From positions 1-23,597 of the forward strand of contig CAYNFH010000092.1 in the NCBI GenBank assembly GCA_964396385.1: a stretch of 23,597 nt of DNA, in the 5' to 3' direction. The notes beneath the pieces are model-generated. The model made no database searches. It was not told the origin of the DNA and saw only the letters and a list, made by a program, of their open reading frames with translations. Shown one piece after another: positions 14,686 through 22,499 of the stretch. Position 1 is the first letter of the stretch. Every line of letters begins with the position of its first letter. The DNA is from CAYNFH01 sp964396385 (GTDB lineage: Bacteria; Armatimonadota; Chthonomonadetes; Chthonomonadales; CAJBBX01). The translations under genes and the position numbers were made by a program.

Positions 14686-15240
14686 ATGCAGCGCAGAATT
14701 TGCCAGACCCTGGACGGCCGGGTCTTTACTGTCCGCATGGCCGTCGAGGAGGACCTCGCCAGCGTGCTCGCGCTCCAGCGAGACGCCATCAAGGAGGGCG
14801 AGGACTTCTTCGTCCGAACGCTGCCTGAGTTCGACTTCGCCATCGAAGATGCCGCGCAGAAGCTCACCGACCTGCTTGAGCAGGGCAATTCGCTCTGGTT
14901 GGTGGCGGAGATGAACGGGAAGGTCATAGGCTCGCTGGATCTGCATGGCGGGCAGCTTGCCCGGATCCGCCACACCGCGCATTTCGGCATGACGGTGCAG
15001 CCGGACGTACGCGGCTGTGGCGTGGGCAGCGAGTTGATGGACACCATGCTCGCCTGGGTCGCCAAACACCCCGGAATCGCCAAGCTCTCTACCGTAGTGT
15101 TCGCTACCAATGACCGGGCCATCGACCTCTACCGACGCCTCGGATTCGTGGAGGAAGGCCGGCGGAGCCGCGAGTACCTGATGGGCGGCGACAACTACCG
15201 CGACGCGCTCGTGCTGGCCAAGTGGGTGAAGGAGAAGTAG
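14686..15240 (+). CDS. GNAT-family N-acetyltransferase
   Basis: Acetyltransferase of 184 residues. Beta strands and the acetyl-CoA P-loop are clear: GMTVQPDVRGCGVGSELM (101-118) contains the R-x-x-G-x-G core (Arg109 to Gly114), followed by KLSTVVFATNDRAIDLYRRLGFVEEGR (133-159), the usual GNAT C-terminal half. The overall pattern is like amine or protein N-acetyltransferases of the RimI/YhhY type. The gene starts 41 bases after the hydrolase stop and is likely co-transcribed with it. The ribosome binding site is weak. The last 46 bases overlap the 3' end of the converging glycosidase gene. The acceptor is unknown. Confidence 0.9.
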   Translation: MQRRICQTLDGRVFTVRMAVEEDLASVLALQRDAIKEGEDFFVRTLPEFDFAIEDAAQKLTDLLEQGNSLWLVAEMNGKVIGSLDLHGGQLARIRHTAHFGMTVQPDVRGCGVGSELMDTMLAWVAKHPGIAKLSTVVFATNDRAIDLYRRLGFVEEGRRSREYLMGGDNYRDALVLAKWVKEK

Positions 15241-16322
15241 GCCCAGAACCCTCGGGCGGCGCTGGCCTGATCCAGAAGCGTGTACTTCTTGAGCGGCGCC
15301 GTGACGGGGACGTTCCAATGGTGGCCATAGTGGCCGCTCGAATCCCGTACCTCGTGGTGGACGAAGTTGAGCGCCCTGGATACGGTGTCTCGCCACTCCT
15401 CCCGGCCATCCTCCTGGTAGAGCGCGAGGAAGGCGTCGCAAAGCAGGTGGGCAAACTGCCCGCCGTCCCGGATGCCGCCGTTGTCCGGATCCACCCAGCG
15501 CGCTGAAGCTGCTTTCGCGATCCGCTCTGCCTCCTCCAGATAGGACTTCTCCCCCGCCACAGCGTGGAACAGGCAGTTGGCCCGGAGCATCAGGGCCGTG
15601 TTGTACGACCACTTCGTACGCTCCACCCTGCCATCAAAGGCGACGTTGTCCCAGTAGAGTCCATCGGAGTCCTCCAGGTGGGCGTTGGTCCACGCGTAGA
15701 TTCGCTTCGCGTTCTCCAGGTACTCCGGCCTCCGGGTGATGCGGTAGAGCCGCAGCGAGGCCACCACGGCTGGCGCGTTGACGCAGGTATTCTTGCTGGT
15801 CTTCCGCTGCTCGTGCCAATAGATGCCGCCGCCCAGCTTGTCGTCCTCCCCACTCAGCACGAAACGGTATGTATCTATGGCCCATGTCAACAGCGCCCGG
15901 TTCTTGGTGTCCTCGTACGCCTCCAGCAGCGCCAGGACCATCCAGGCATTGTCGTCGTAGTAACGGTCGACCGGCTTGGGACCGGGCAGCACGTCGAAGC
16001 CGGCGATGCCGTCGTGCTTGACCCAGTAATTCTTGAGACCCTCCAGGTACCGGGAGAGCGGCTTGCGCCATCCGTGGTCCTCGCGCGCTGCCAGGGTGAG
16101 GGCGGAGAGCTGCACGCCGCAGCCCCACATGAAGGCGGGATGTCGGTCGGGCCTGCCCAGCTCCACCGAATCGGCGTAGAGGTCCCGGTCCGGCATCCAG
16201 AGGTCTTGCTGGATCTGGGTCAGCGCCTCTTCGCCATAGGCTCGGAAATCCGAGTCGGCGCGCAGGGGCGCGGCACAGAGCAGGAGGAGTACGGCGGCGC
16301 ATACCGCCAGCAGGGATGACAT
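15195..16322 (-). CDS. Secreted GH76-like glycoside hydrolase
   Basis: Predicted secreted (alpha/alpha)6-barrel enzyme of 375 residues. A signal peptide is evident: hydrophobic core about 4-18 and likely cleavage after LRA (residue 22). The paired catalytic aspartates expected for GH76 alpha-1,6-mannanases appear as YYDDNAW (Asp123/Asp124). Other barrel landmarks are GGGIYWHEQRKTSKNTCVNAPAV (about 163-185) and KWSYNTALML. GH76 enzymes cut alpha-1,6-mannan backbones; the substrate preference here is not certain. The ATG at 16322 has no clear ribosome binding site. The gene is divergent from the ADP-ribosylglycohydrolase-like gene and its last 46 bases run into the converging acetyltransferase gene. 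Confidence 0.85.
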   Translation of the reverse strand: MSSLLAVCAAVLLLLCAAPLRADSDFRAYGEEALTQIQQDLWMPDRDLYADSVELGRPDRHPAFMWGCGVQLSALTLAAREDHGWRKPLSRYLEGLKNYWVKHDGIAGFDVLPGPKPVDRYYDDNAWMVLALLEAYEDTKNRALLTWAIDTYRFVLSGEDDKLGGGIYWHEQRKTSKNTCVNAPAVVASLRLYRITRRPEYLENAKRIYAWTNAHLEDSDGLYWDNVAFDGRVERTKWSYNTALMLRANCLFHAVAGEKSYLEEAERIAKAASARWVDPDNGGIRDGGQFAHLLCDAFLALYQEDGREEWRDTVSRALNFVHHEVRDSSGHYGHHWNVPVTAPLKKYTLLDQASAARGFWAYFSFTHLASTSASR

Positions 16323-16354
16323 AGCGCCAATATCGTAGCACGGCCGAGGCTCCC

Positions 16355-16384
16355 TTGACAGCGTCGTCGGCCGTTGCCTAGAAT
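16355..16384 (+). promoter_or_regulatory. Sigma-70-type promoter for the ADP-ribosylglycohydrolase-like gene
   Basis: TTGACA (perfect -35) and TAGAAT separated by 18 bases. The expected start near 16391 leaves a leader of about 27 bases that contains the GGAGG ribosome binding site of the gene. Confidence 0.7.
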
Positions 16385-16417
16385 GGGCCAGGAGACCACG
16401 AAGAGGAGGGCAGGCGC

Positions 16418-18718
16418 ATGGCGGCGCTCACCATCACCCGGGAGCAGTACCGCGACAAAGTGTACGGCGGCTGGCTTGGCAAGAACATCGGCGGCACGCT
16501 CGGCGCTCCATTCGACGGCCGGCGGGAGATCCACGCGCTGGAGTTCTACGAGCCAGTCCCAGGCCAGCCCGCCGCATTTGACGGGCTGGACTTTCAGTTT
16601 GTCTGGCTGAGCGCGCTCCGGGCGCAGGGAATCGAGCTCACTTCAGACGACCTCTCCAACCAGTGGCAGGCCCATATCACCTACCCCTGGGACGAGTACG
16701 GGTGGGCGCTCTACAGCCTCCACCGGGGGCTCTGCCCTCCCATCACCGGCGCGTTCAATAACTGGTTTAAGGGCGCGGTGCGGGCCGTGTCGCGATGCGA
16801 CCTTTGGGCGCTCACGGCGCCGGGCGCACCTCAGGTGGCCGCCAGGCGAGCCTATACGGATGCGGTGATAGACCACGCCGGGGAGGGCGTCTGGGCGGCC
16901 ATGTTCTGGGCCGGCATGGAGAGCGCCGCCTTCTTTGTGAGTGATCGGGACGCGCTTCTGGACATCGGCCTCGCGATGATCCCGCCGGACTGCCGTGTAG
17001 CGAGGGCAGTGCGCTCCGCCCGGGAGGCGCACCGAGGACAGGCGTCGCTGCTGGACGCGCGCAGCCGTGTCATGGCCGCAGCCGGCAGCGATAACGTGAC
17101 GGACGCGCCGCAGAACATCGGATGGTGCATGGTGGGCTGGATGTACGGCCAGGACTTTGGGAGTTGCCTCTGTACCACCGCGAATCTTGGCTATGCCACC
17201 CAGACTAATACGGCGGCGCTGGGGGCGCTCCTGGGCATCATTGCTGGCAAGACAGGACTTCCGCCCAACTGGCTCCAGCCCATCGGGGACGCGGCGGTGG
17301 TGGGATGGGGAGTGGCTAACCTGGACGTGGAACGGACCACGGCGGAGTTGACCGACCACACGGTGGAAGCAGGCGAGCGAGTGGTGGCTACGCTCTGCCC
17401 AGACGTGGCGCTCGTAGATTCCCTGGAGGCGGCCGCTCCCACCGCACCGGCGCCGATTGAGCCCGTCGCGGCGCCGGCCGCGATTCCGCTGAGCCCTCTC
17501 GCCGCCGAGCTCGCCGGTTCTACTCCAGAATCCACGCTCACGGCAGAAACGGCGGTTCCCGAGCCGGCAATGGCTCCTGGCCCCGTGCCTGAAGTACCCC
17601 CTGCTGAAGCGCCCGCCACCGAGTCGGCTCAGGATGCTTCCGCTATACAGAATGCGCCGGAGAGCCCCCCGGCCCCCAATGCTGGGGGAGCCATTCTGGA
17701 CACCGCGACTGCGGGCGCGGACGGCCCACAGGTCCCCAATTCCGGGGGAGGATCCGCGGACGACATCATGGCGGACCTGGAAGCCGAGCTCGCCAGCTCG
17801 CCTGCCTCCGGCCCATCAACCATCAACCATCAACTATCAACCAACCAGCTCGTCACTCCCCTCTTTACGGCCCCTTCCAACTTCGCCATCTATCACACCG
17901 GTGGGTTCGAGCTGACGGTCGACTACGGGGATGCCGGTCCCGCTATTGTGCCCAATACCGCGCGGACCATTACCGTAGAGATCCGCAACCGCTCCGAGCA
18001 GGATTTTCTGGGCCACGTGAAGATCAGCGTCCCGGACGGCTGGCAGGTGGCGGTGCCGGGCTCGCAGGGGCAGCGGCAGATGCTGGCCCGGGGTGGGATG
18101 GCCCGTTACGGGTTTGTGCTTCGCGTGCCGGAAACGGTGCCGCTCCAGCCTCGAAATACGGCCGCCGTCGGGCTCAGCCCGGAGAGCGGTCCGGCGGTAA
18201 CGGCGGACGTGGCGCTGCTGGGAGGGTCCTGCTGGTGGTTTGTGGGACCGTTCAAGAACATTGCGGAGGAAGGGTTCGATCACGCCTACGAGCCGGAAGA
18301 CAAGCCGGGATTCGATAACGCCTACCTGGCACGCGACGGCGGACTCACGCGCTGGCAGCGGATGGCCTTTCCGGAGAACGTGATGGGGCTGGAGAGGCTG
18401 TTTAATGGCTCTCCCGGTGTAGTATACGGCATCACCACGCTGCACGTGCCCTCCACCACCCCGGCCAGGCTGATCCTGCACACCAACGACGGCGTGAGGG
18501 CCTGGCTGAACGGCCAGCGCGTGCTGCTGCGCCACTCACACGAGCCCTTCCGGCCGTCGCTGAACGATCTCGCCGCCGCGGCGGACGTAACGCTCCAGCC
18601 GGGCGACAATCGGGTGATGGTGAAAGTAGTGCGTTGCGGCAAGCCCATTGAGCTGGCCTTCACGGTTACGGACCGCAAAGGCCGCCCTCTGGAGGAGGTG
18701 GGGAATACCAGATGGTAG
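16418..18718 (+). CDS. ADP-ribosylglycohydrolase-fold protein with degenerate metal site and C-terminal beta domains
   Basis: Protein of 766 residues. The N-terminal ADP-ribosylglycohydrolase fold (about 8-335) is recognisable from YGGWLGKNIGGTLGAPFDG (16-34), GLDFQFVWLSAL (56-67), EGVWAAMFWAGMESAAFF (156-173) and NIGWCMVGWMYGQDF (233-247). In active family members a GYDTDC-type motif supplies two metal-binding aspartates; here it reads GYATQTN (258-264), so both are gone, and the early DD pair reads DG (55-56). A Pro/Ala/Glu-rich linker (about 338-480), partly built from short DNA repeats, leads to a NEW3-like beta domain (about 490-605) and a sugar-binding-like domain (about 606-766, with WWFVGPFKN and NDGVRAWLNGQRVLL). 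The ATG has GGAGG eight bases upstream and a good promoter. It probably binds rather than hydrolyses its ligand. No signal peptide is visible. Confidence 0.82.
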   Translation: MAALTITREQYRDKVYGGWLGKNIGGTLGAPFDGRREIHALEFYEPVPGQPAAFDGLDFQFVWLSALRAQGIELTSDDLSNQWQAHITYPWDEYGWALYSLHRGLCPPITGAFNNWFKGAVRAVSRCDLWALTAPGAPQVAARRAYTDAVIDHAGEGVWAAMFWAGMESAAFFVSDRDALLDIGLAMIPPDCRVARAVRSAREAHRGQASLLDARSRVMAAAGSDNVTDAPQNIGWCMVGWMYGQDFGSCLCTTANLGYATQTNTAALGALLGIIAGKTGLPPNWLQPIGDAAVVGWGVANLDVERTTAELTDHTVEAGERVVATLCPDVALVDSLEAAAPTAPAPIEPVAAPAAIPLSPLAAELAGSTPESTLTAETAVPEPAMAPGPVPEVPPAEAPATESAQDASAIQNAPESPPAPNAGGAILDTATAGADGPQVPNSGGGSADDIMADLEAELASSPASGPSTINHQLSTNQLVTPLFTAPSNFAIYHTGGFELTVDYGDAGPAIVPNTARTITVEIRNRSEQDFLGHVKISVPDGWQVAVPGSQGQRQMLARGGMARYGFVLRVPETVPLQPRNTAAVGLSPESGPAVTADVALLGGSCWWFVGPFKNIAEEGFDHAYEPEDKPGFDNAYLARDGGLTRWQRMAFPENVMGLERLFNGSPGVVYGITTLHVPSTTPARLILHTNDGVRAWLNGQRVLLRHSHEPFRPSLNDLAAAADVTLQPGDNRVMVKVVRCGKPIELAFTVTDRKGRPLEEVGNTRW
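17671..17750. repeat. Two 20-base near-repeats in the linker of the ADP-ribosylglycohydrolase-like gene
   Basis: Copies at 17671-17690 and 17731-17750 match at 16 of 20 bases, exactly 60 bases apart. Each is a small palindrome (CCCCC...GGGGG; TCCCC...GGGGA). They encode PNAGG and PNSGG. Confidence 0.6.
17814..17841. repeat. Heptanucleotide tandem repeat (CATCAAC)
   Basis: Four consecutive 7-base units, three CATCAAC and one TATCAAC, followed by CAAC. Because seven is not a multiple of three, each copy gained or lost would shift the frame. It encodes a STINHQLSTN-like piece of the linker. Confidence 0.85.
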
Positions 18719-18738
18719 CACGGCGCGATCGGGATGTA

Positions 18739-18830
18739 TGTCATCCCGAGCATAGCGAGGGACCTGCCATACGGTAGCTGTGCGTAGTCTGCCGAAGAAC
18801 AGCAGATTCCTCGCTACGCTCGGAATGACA
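18739..18830. repeat. TGTCATCCCGAGC-type palindromic repeat between convergent genes
   Basis: Arms 18739-18762 and 18807-18830 match at 21 of 24 positions around a 44-base loop. It fills the gap between the ADP-ribosylglycohydrolase-like gene and the converging PKD-domain gene, where it could stop transcription from both sides. The arm (TGTCATTCCGAGCGTAGCGA) resembles a repeat common in several bacterial phyla. Confidence 0.75.
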
Positions 18831-18853
18831 ACACTGCTCCGTCCTCTGTCAGT

Positions 18854-19900
18854 TCACAGTGTGACGTACACCTTGAACGTGCGGGAGGCGGGCTGCTTGA
18901 TGCCGTAGGGATCCCGGACGGTGAGCGTCACGATGTACGGAACCGTGTTGCCCTGCGGATCCCTCAGGGCCTTTCTGTACGTGTGCTTGACCGTCTTGCC
19001 TTCCGCGTCCACTCCGGGGTTATGCTCCGTGTCGAAGGTCCACTCGTACTTCACCGGGCTGAGGCCCGCGTCAGCTGCGCCGGTCAAGGTGAGCTCGGAG
19101 TTAACCGGCACGCCCTGCTGGTCCCCCAGGTCCTCTATACGGATGGGCGTCTGGTCATGGACTATCCGGGCCTCGCCCAGGTAGAGCGTGGACGGGGAGT
19201 CGCCGAAGATGTCGATCTCCTGGATGTCGCCGCTGGTATCCTTGAGACCCTTAAGCGCGGCGACCGGCACCGCCAGGGTGCTCCAGTCCGGGTTGGTGTT
19301 GGACCGCACAGCCGTATCCAGGTCCAGGTAGGTTTCTGCCCTCTTGCCGTCCGTGGTACCCAGGACAACGCGCAGCCGGCTCACCGGCTTTGGCTTGGTC
19401 ATGTCTGCGTTGCCGCCTCGTCCGCCCCGGCCCATCATGCCGCCGTACATGCCACCGGGAGGTCCTCCGGGCCCGCCCATGCCGCCGGGCCCGCCGGGAT
19501 AGCCCATTCCGCTCCGGCCGCCCCCCCGGCCCATCATGCCCCGCATCATGCTGCCGTAGTCGCCGCCCATCCGGCCGGTCGTGTCCTTGCCGGGCAGCAC
19601 CAGCAGGAACTGGAGGTAGGCCGTGTTGTCGTCCAGGACGGACTTAAGACTGAGGGGATTCTGGAAGACCAGGCGCGCCCCCTGATAGTCCCCATGGGTC
19701 GTTATCTTGAGGGACTTGCTGCCCATGAAGACGTGCTCTTCCGTCTCCTGAGCGGTCCCGCTGCCCCAGGGCAGGAGCTTGACGCCGCTCTGGGTGACGG
19801 GCTCGCCCGCGTAAAGGCGGATCTCCTGCATGCCCTGAGCCTGGCAAGCAACTCCCATGGCAAGCAGCCCCAAACCGATTCCGAGGTCGTGTAGTTTCAC
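18854..19900 (-). CDS. Secreted protein with PKD-like domain and Gly/Met-rich insert
   Basis: Hypothetical exported protein of 348 residues. I chose the GTG at 19900: AGGAGG lies five bases upstream and the product then begins MKLHDLGIGLGLLAMGVACQ, a clean signal peptide; cleavage near Cys19 as a lipoprotein is possible though the box (GVAC) is atypical. Residues 25-105 and 170-245 look like two halves of one beta-sandwich (KSLKITTHGDYQGARL, then YLDLDTAVRSNTN). They are split by a Gly/Met/Arg-rich low-complexity stretch (about 111-164) with GGPGG, GMMGRGG and similar units. A PKD-like domain (about 262-346: KYEWTFDTEHNPG, YIVTLTVRDPYG) ends the protein. The frame continues ten codons upstream into a palindromic repeat. 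It is 85 bases downstream of ymdB on the same strand. A surface or carbohydrate-binding role is plausible but not shown. Confidence 0.78.
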   Translation of the reverse strand: MKLHDLGIGLGLLAMGVACQAQGMQEIRLYAGEPVTQSGVKLLPWGSGTAQETEEHVFMGSKSLKITTHGDYQGARLVFQNPLSLKSVLDDNTAYLQFLLVLPGKDTTGRMGGDYGSMMRGMMGRGGGRSGMGYPGGPGGMGGPGGPPGGMYGGMMGRGGRGGNADMTKPKPVSRLRVVLGTTDGKRAETYLDLDTAVRSNTNPDWSTLAVPVAALKGLKDTSGDIQEIDIFGDSPSTLYLGEARIVHDQTPIRIEDLGDQQGVPVNSELTLTGAADAGLSPVKYEWTFDTEHNPGVDAEGKTVKHTYRKALRDPQGNTVPYIVTLTVRDPYGIKQPASRTFKVYVTL

Positions 19901-19915
19901 AGATGCCTCCTGTGC

Positions 19916-19974
19916 ATTTTCCACTTTCAATCTCGAGTATTCGATTACCCGAATGGAAATTGAAAACAGAAAAT
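19916..19974. repeat. AT-rich inverted repeat between ymdB and the PKD-domain gene
   Basis: Arms 19916-19934 and 19956-19974 match at 15 of 19 positions (ATTTTCCACTTTCAATCTC against ATTTTCTGTTTTCAATTTC). A smaller ATTCG/CGAAT hairpin sits between them. Its AT-rich composition contrasts with the surrounding GC-rich genes. It fills most of the 85-base gap. Confidence 0.65.
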
Positions 19975-19985
19975 CGAAAATCGCA

Positions 19986-20765
19986 CTACTCTTCCGCTCT
20001 TATTCTCTCTATTGAGCGAGCCTTGCCGGTCTCCTGGTCCACGTCAACGAGGACCCCGAAGAGCACGGCCGGCCCATCCGCCACCTCAAACCGCACGGGT
20101 AGCTGGCTGAGGAAGCGGGGTATGACTATCTCTCTCTTCATCCCTATTACGGAATCGATAGGTCCGGTCATGCCCACGTCCGTGAGATAGGCGGTACCTC
20201 CGGGCAGGATCCGCTCGTCGGCGGTCTGCACGTGGGTATGAGAGCCTACCACGGCGCTGGCCCGCCCGTCTAGATACCAGCCGAACGCCTGCTTCTCCGA
20301 GGTCGCCTCGCCATGTATCTCGACAAAGACCATCTTAGTGCTGCGGCGGACCTCCTCCAGCACGCCATCCGCCGCGCGGAACGGGTCGTCCGTGGCCTCC
20401 ATGAACGTGCGGCCCTGGAACACCGCCACGCCCACTCGACCCACCGGCGTCTGGAAGACGCCATACCCCCTCCCTGGCGCGCCGGGCGGGTAGTTGGTGG
20501 GCCTCAGAATACGCGGTTCCTCGCACAGGTAGCCGTAGATGTCCCTTTTGGCCCAAGCGTGGTTGCCCAGCGTGATGGCGTCCACCCTCGCCCGCTCCAG
20601 CAGGGCAATGGCGATGTCCGGAGTGACCCCGAGCCCCCCGGCGGAGTTTTCCGCGTTGACGATCACAAAGTCCGGCCGGTAAGCCGTCCGCAGCTTCGGG
20701 AGGAGGCTATGGACCGCCTCCCGCCCCGGCTTGCCGACGACGTCGCCGACCATCAGGATCTTCAT
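19986..20765 (-). CDS. ymdB: YmdB-family metallophosphoesterase
   Basis: Phosphodiesterase of 259 residues, the normal length for the TIGR00282/YmdB family. Metal ligands are in place: Asp8 in VGDVVGKPG, Glu39-Asn40 in NAENSAGG, Asn68-His69 in LGNHAW, His151 in VEIHGEATSEK and His176/His178 in GSHTHVQTADE. The late motif AYLTDVGMTGP is also diagnostic. B. subtilis YmdB cleaves 2',3'-cyclic nucleotides and affects biofilm and RNA turnover. It lies 91 bases downstream of rny, the same rny-ymdB pairing seen in Bacillus. The ATG is clear but the ribosome binding site is weak. Confidence 0.95.
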   Translation of the reverse strand: MKILMVGDVVGKPGREAVHSLLPKLRTAYRPDFVIVNAENSAGGLGVTPDIAIALLERARVDAITLGNHAWAKRDIYGYLCEEPRILRPTNYPPGAPGRGYGVFQTPVGRVGVAVFQGRTFMEATDDPFRAADGVLEEVRRSTKMVFVEIHGEATSEKQAFGWYLDGRASAVVGSHTHVQTADERILPGGTAYLTDVGMTGPIDSVIGMKREIVIPRFLSQLPVRFEVADGPAVLFGVLVDVDQETGKARSIERIRAEE

Positions 20766-20856
20766 CGGGGGATGCGCTTCCTAGCCCGCGGGCGGAACGC
20801 AACGGATTAGACGGATGCGGCCTGCGCATCGTTACGCAGATCGCCCCGACGCATAC

Positions 20857-22407
20857 CTACTTCGCAAAGTCTACGGCTCTGGATTCGCGGATGACGGTCA
20901 CCTTGATCTGGCCCGGATACTCCATCTCCTCTTCGATACGGCGGGCCGTATCGCGTGCCAGCTTGATGGCCGCAAGGTCGTCTATCTGCTCCGGCCGGAC
21001 GATCATGCGGATCTCCCGGCCGGCCTGCACCGCGAAGGTCTTCTCCACGCCCTGGAAGCTGTCCGCGATCTCCTCCAGCTTCTTGAGCCGCTTGACGTAG
21101 GTCTCCAGCGTCTCCCGGCGCGCCCCCGGCCGCCCGGCCGAGATGGAATCCCCGCAGATGACCAGCACCGCCTCTACGCTGCTCGGGTCCACGTCGTAGT
21201 GGTGCGCCTCCACGGCGTGGATCACCTCCGACGACTCCCGGTTGCGGCGCAGGATGTCCGCCCCGATCACCGCGTGCGGTCCCTCCACTTCGAAGTCGAT
21301 GGCCTTGCCCAGGTCGTGGAGCAGCCCCGCTCGCTTAGCCACCTGCACGTTGGCGCCAACCTCTGCCGCCAGCAGGCCGCAAAGGTGGCTCACCTCGATG
21401 CTGTGCATGAGCACGTTCTGGCCGTAGCTGGTGCGGTACTTCATGCGGCCCAGCAGGCGCACAACCTCCGGCGAGATGCCCGTGAGCCCCGTCTCCAGGA
21501 CGGCGTTCTCACCCGCCTCCAGGATCTTCTGCTCCACCTCCGCCCGCGCCTTGTTGATGGTCTCCTCGATGCGCCCCGGATGTATGCGGCCGTCCACGAT
21601 GAGATTCACCAGCGCGATGCGGGCGATCTCCCGGCGAATGGGATCGAATGCGGAGAGGACCACCGCCTCCGGTGTGTCGTCGATAATGAGGTCCACGCCG
21701 GTGAGCGTCTCGAAGGCGCGGATGTTGCGCCCCTCCCGCCCGATGATGCGGCCCTTCATCTCATCGTTGGGCAGCGGCACCACGCTCACCGTGGTCTCGG
21801 AGGTCTGATCCACGGCACAGCGCTGGATAGCTCCGGTGACGATGTTGCGCGCGCGCCGCTCCCCTTCCCGCTTCGCCTCCTCCTCGATCTCACGGATCAG
21901 CTTGGCCGCATCGTGCCGGCTCTCTTCTTCAATTGTCTTGAGGAAGAGACCGCGGGCCTCCTCCACGCTCATCCCGGAGATGCGCTCAAGCTCCGCGCGC
22001 TGCTGCAGCGCCGCCTCAGCCACCTCCTTGCACTTGGCCTCCACTTCGGCCTCCCGGTGCTGGAGGCCGCGCTCTTTGGAATCGACGGATTCTAGCCGTC
22101 GCTCAAGGGTCTCTTCTTTTTGCGCCAGTCGTCGCTCTAACCTCTGGATCTCCGCTCTTTTTTCGCGGTTCTCTCGCTCTATCTCCGCGCGGAGCCGGTA
22201 AGCTTCGTCCTTGGCCTCGATCAGCGCTTCGCGCTTGCGGGTCTCGGCCAGCTCCTGCGCGTCCTTCTTGATGCGCTCGGCTTCCGCCATCTGCTGCTCT
22301 GCGAGCAGCCTGGCCCTATCTGCATTCCGGCTGAAGACTACATAACATAACACCGCCGCCGCGGTCCCCGCGACGCCGATGATCACCCCGATTACGATGT
22401 ATAGCAC
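20857..22407 (-). CDS. rny: Ribonuclease Y
   Basis: Membrane-anchored endoribonuclease of 516 residues, standard length. It has an N-terminal membrane helix (about 2-25), a long charged coiled coil (about 28-190), a KH RNA-binding domain with MKGRIIGREGRNIRAFE (217-233), and an HD hydrolase domain with NVLMHSIEVSHL (331-342) and the metal pair His364-Asp365 in GLLHDLGKAID. RNase Y starts mRNA decay at the membrane. The start is GTG; GGAGG lies ten bases and a second GAGGG four bases upstream, with the first inside a hairpin. Upstream is recX, downstream is ymdB, all on one strand, which repeats the recA-rny-ymdB order of Firmicutes with recX added. Confidence 0.97.
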   Translation of the reverse strand: MLYIVIGVIIGVAGTAAAVLCYVVFSRNADRARLLAEQQMAEAERIKKDAQELAETRKREALIEAKDEAYRLRAEIERENREKRAEIQRLERRLAQKEETLERRLESVDSKERGLQHREAEVEAKCKEVAEAALQQRAELERISGMSVEEARGLFLKTIEEESRHDAAKLIREIEEEAKREGERRARNIVTGAIQRCAVDQTSETTVSVVPLPNDEMKGRIIGREGRNIRAFETLTGVDLIIDDTPEAVVLSAFDPIRREIARIALVNLIVDGRIHPGRIEETINKARAEVEQKILEAGENAVLETGLTGISPEVVRLLGRMKYRTSYGQNVLMHSIEVSHLCGLLAAEVGANVQVAKRAGLLHDLGKAIDFEVEGPHAVIGADILRRNRESSEVIHAVEAHHYDVDPSSVEAVLVICGDSISAGRPGARRETLETYVKRLKKLEEIADSFQGVEKTFAVQAGREIRMIVRPEQIDDLAAIKLARDTARRIEEEMEYPGQIKVTVIRESRAVDFAK

Positions 22408-22416
22408 GGTACCCTC

Positions 22417-22441
22417 ACCTCCAGACAGTTATGTCTGAGGT
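22417..22441 (-). promoter_or_regulatory. Hairpin sequestering the upstream ribosome binding site of rny
   Basis: On the minus strand ACCTCAGACA pairs with TGTCT-GAGGT (ten pairs, one bulged G) around a TAAC tetraloop. The 3' arm contains the GGAGGT ribosome binding sequence of rny, so the folded form would hide it. A second, weaker GAGGG lies outside the hairpin, four bases before the GTG. Confidence 0.5.
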
Positions 22442-22499
22442 TGAGCGAGGGGTTCGACGCGTGGGCGCGCGCCGATGACTGGCAGGAACGGGAGTTCCT

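Noticed and set aside
14584..15612. Long open frame on the minus strand opposite the acetyltransferase gene
   Set aside because: Overlaps a real GNAT gene and part of a real GH76 gene in another frame; no domain.
17814..17841. CRISPR-like or plasmid iteron repeat
   Set aside because: The units are seven bases, contiguous and inside a coding linker, with no spacers and no replication gene nearby.
20815..22095. Long open frame on the plus strand opposite rny
   Set aside because: Antisense shadow of RNase Y; composition is His/Arg/Leu-rich with no domain.
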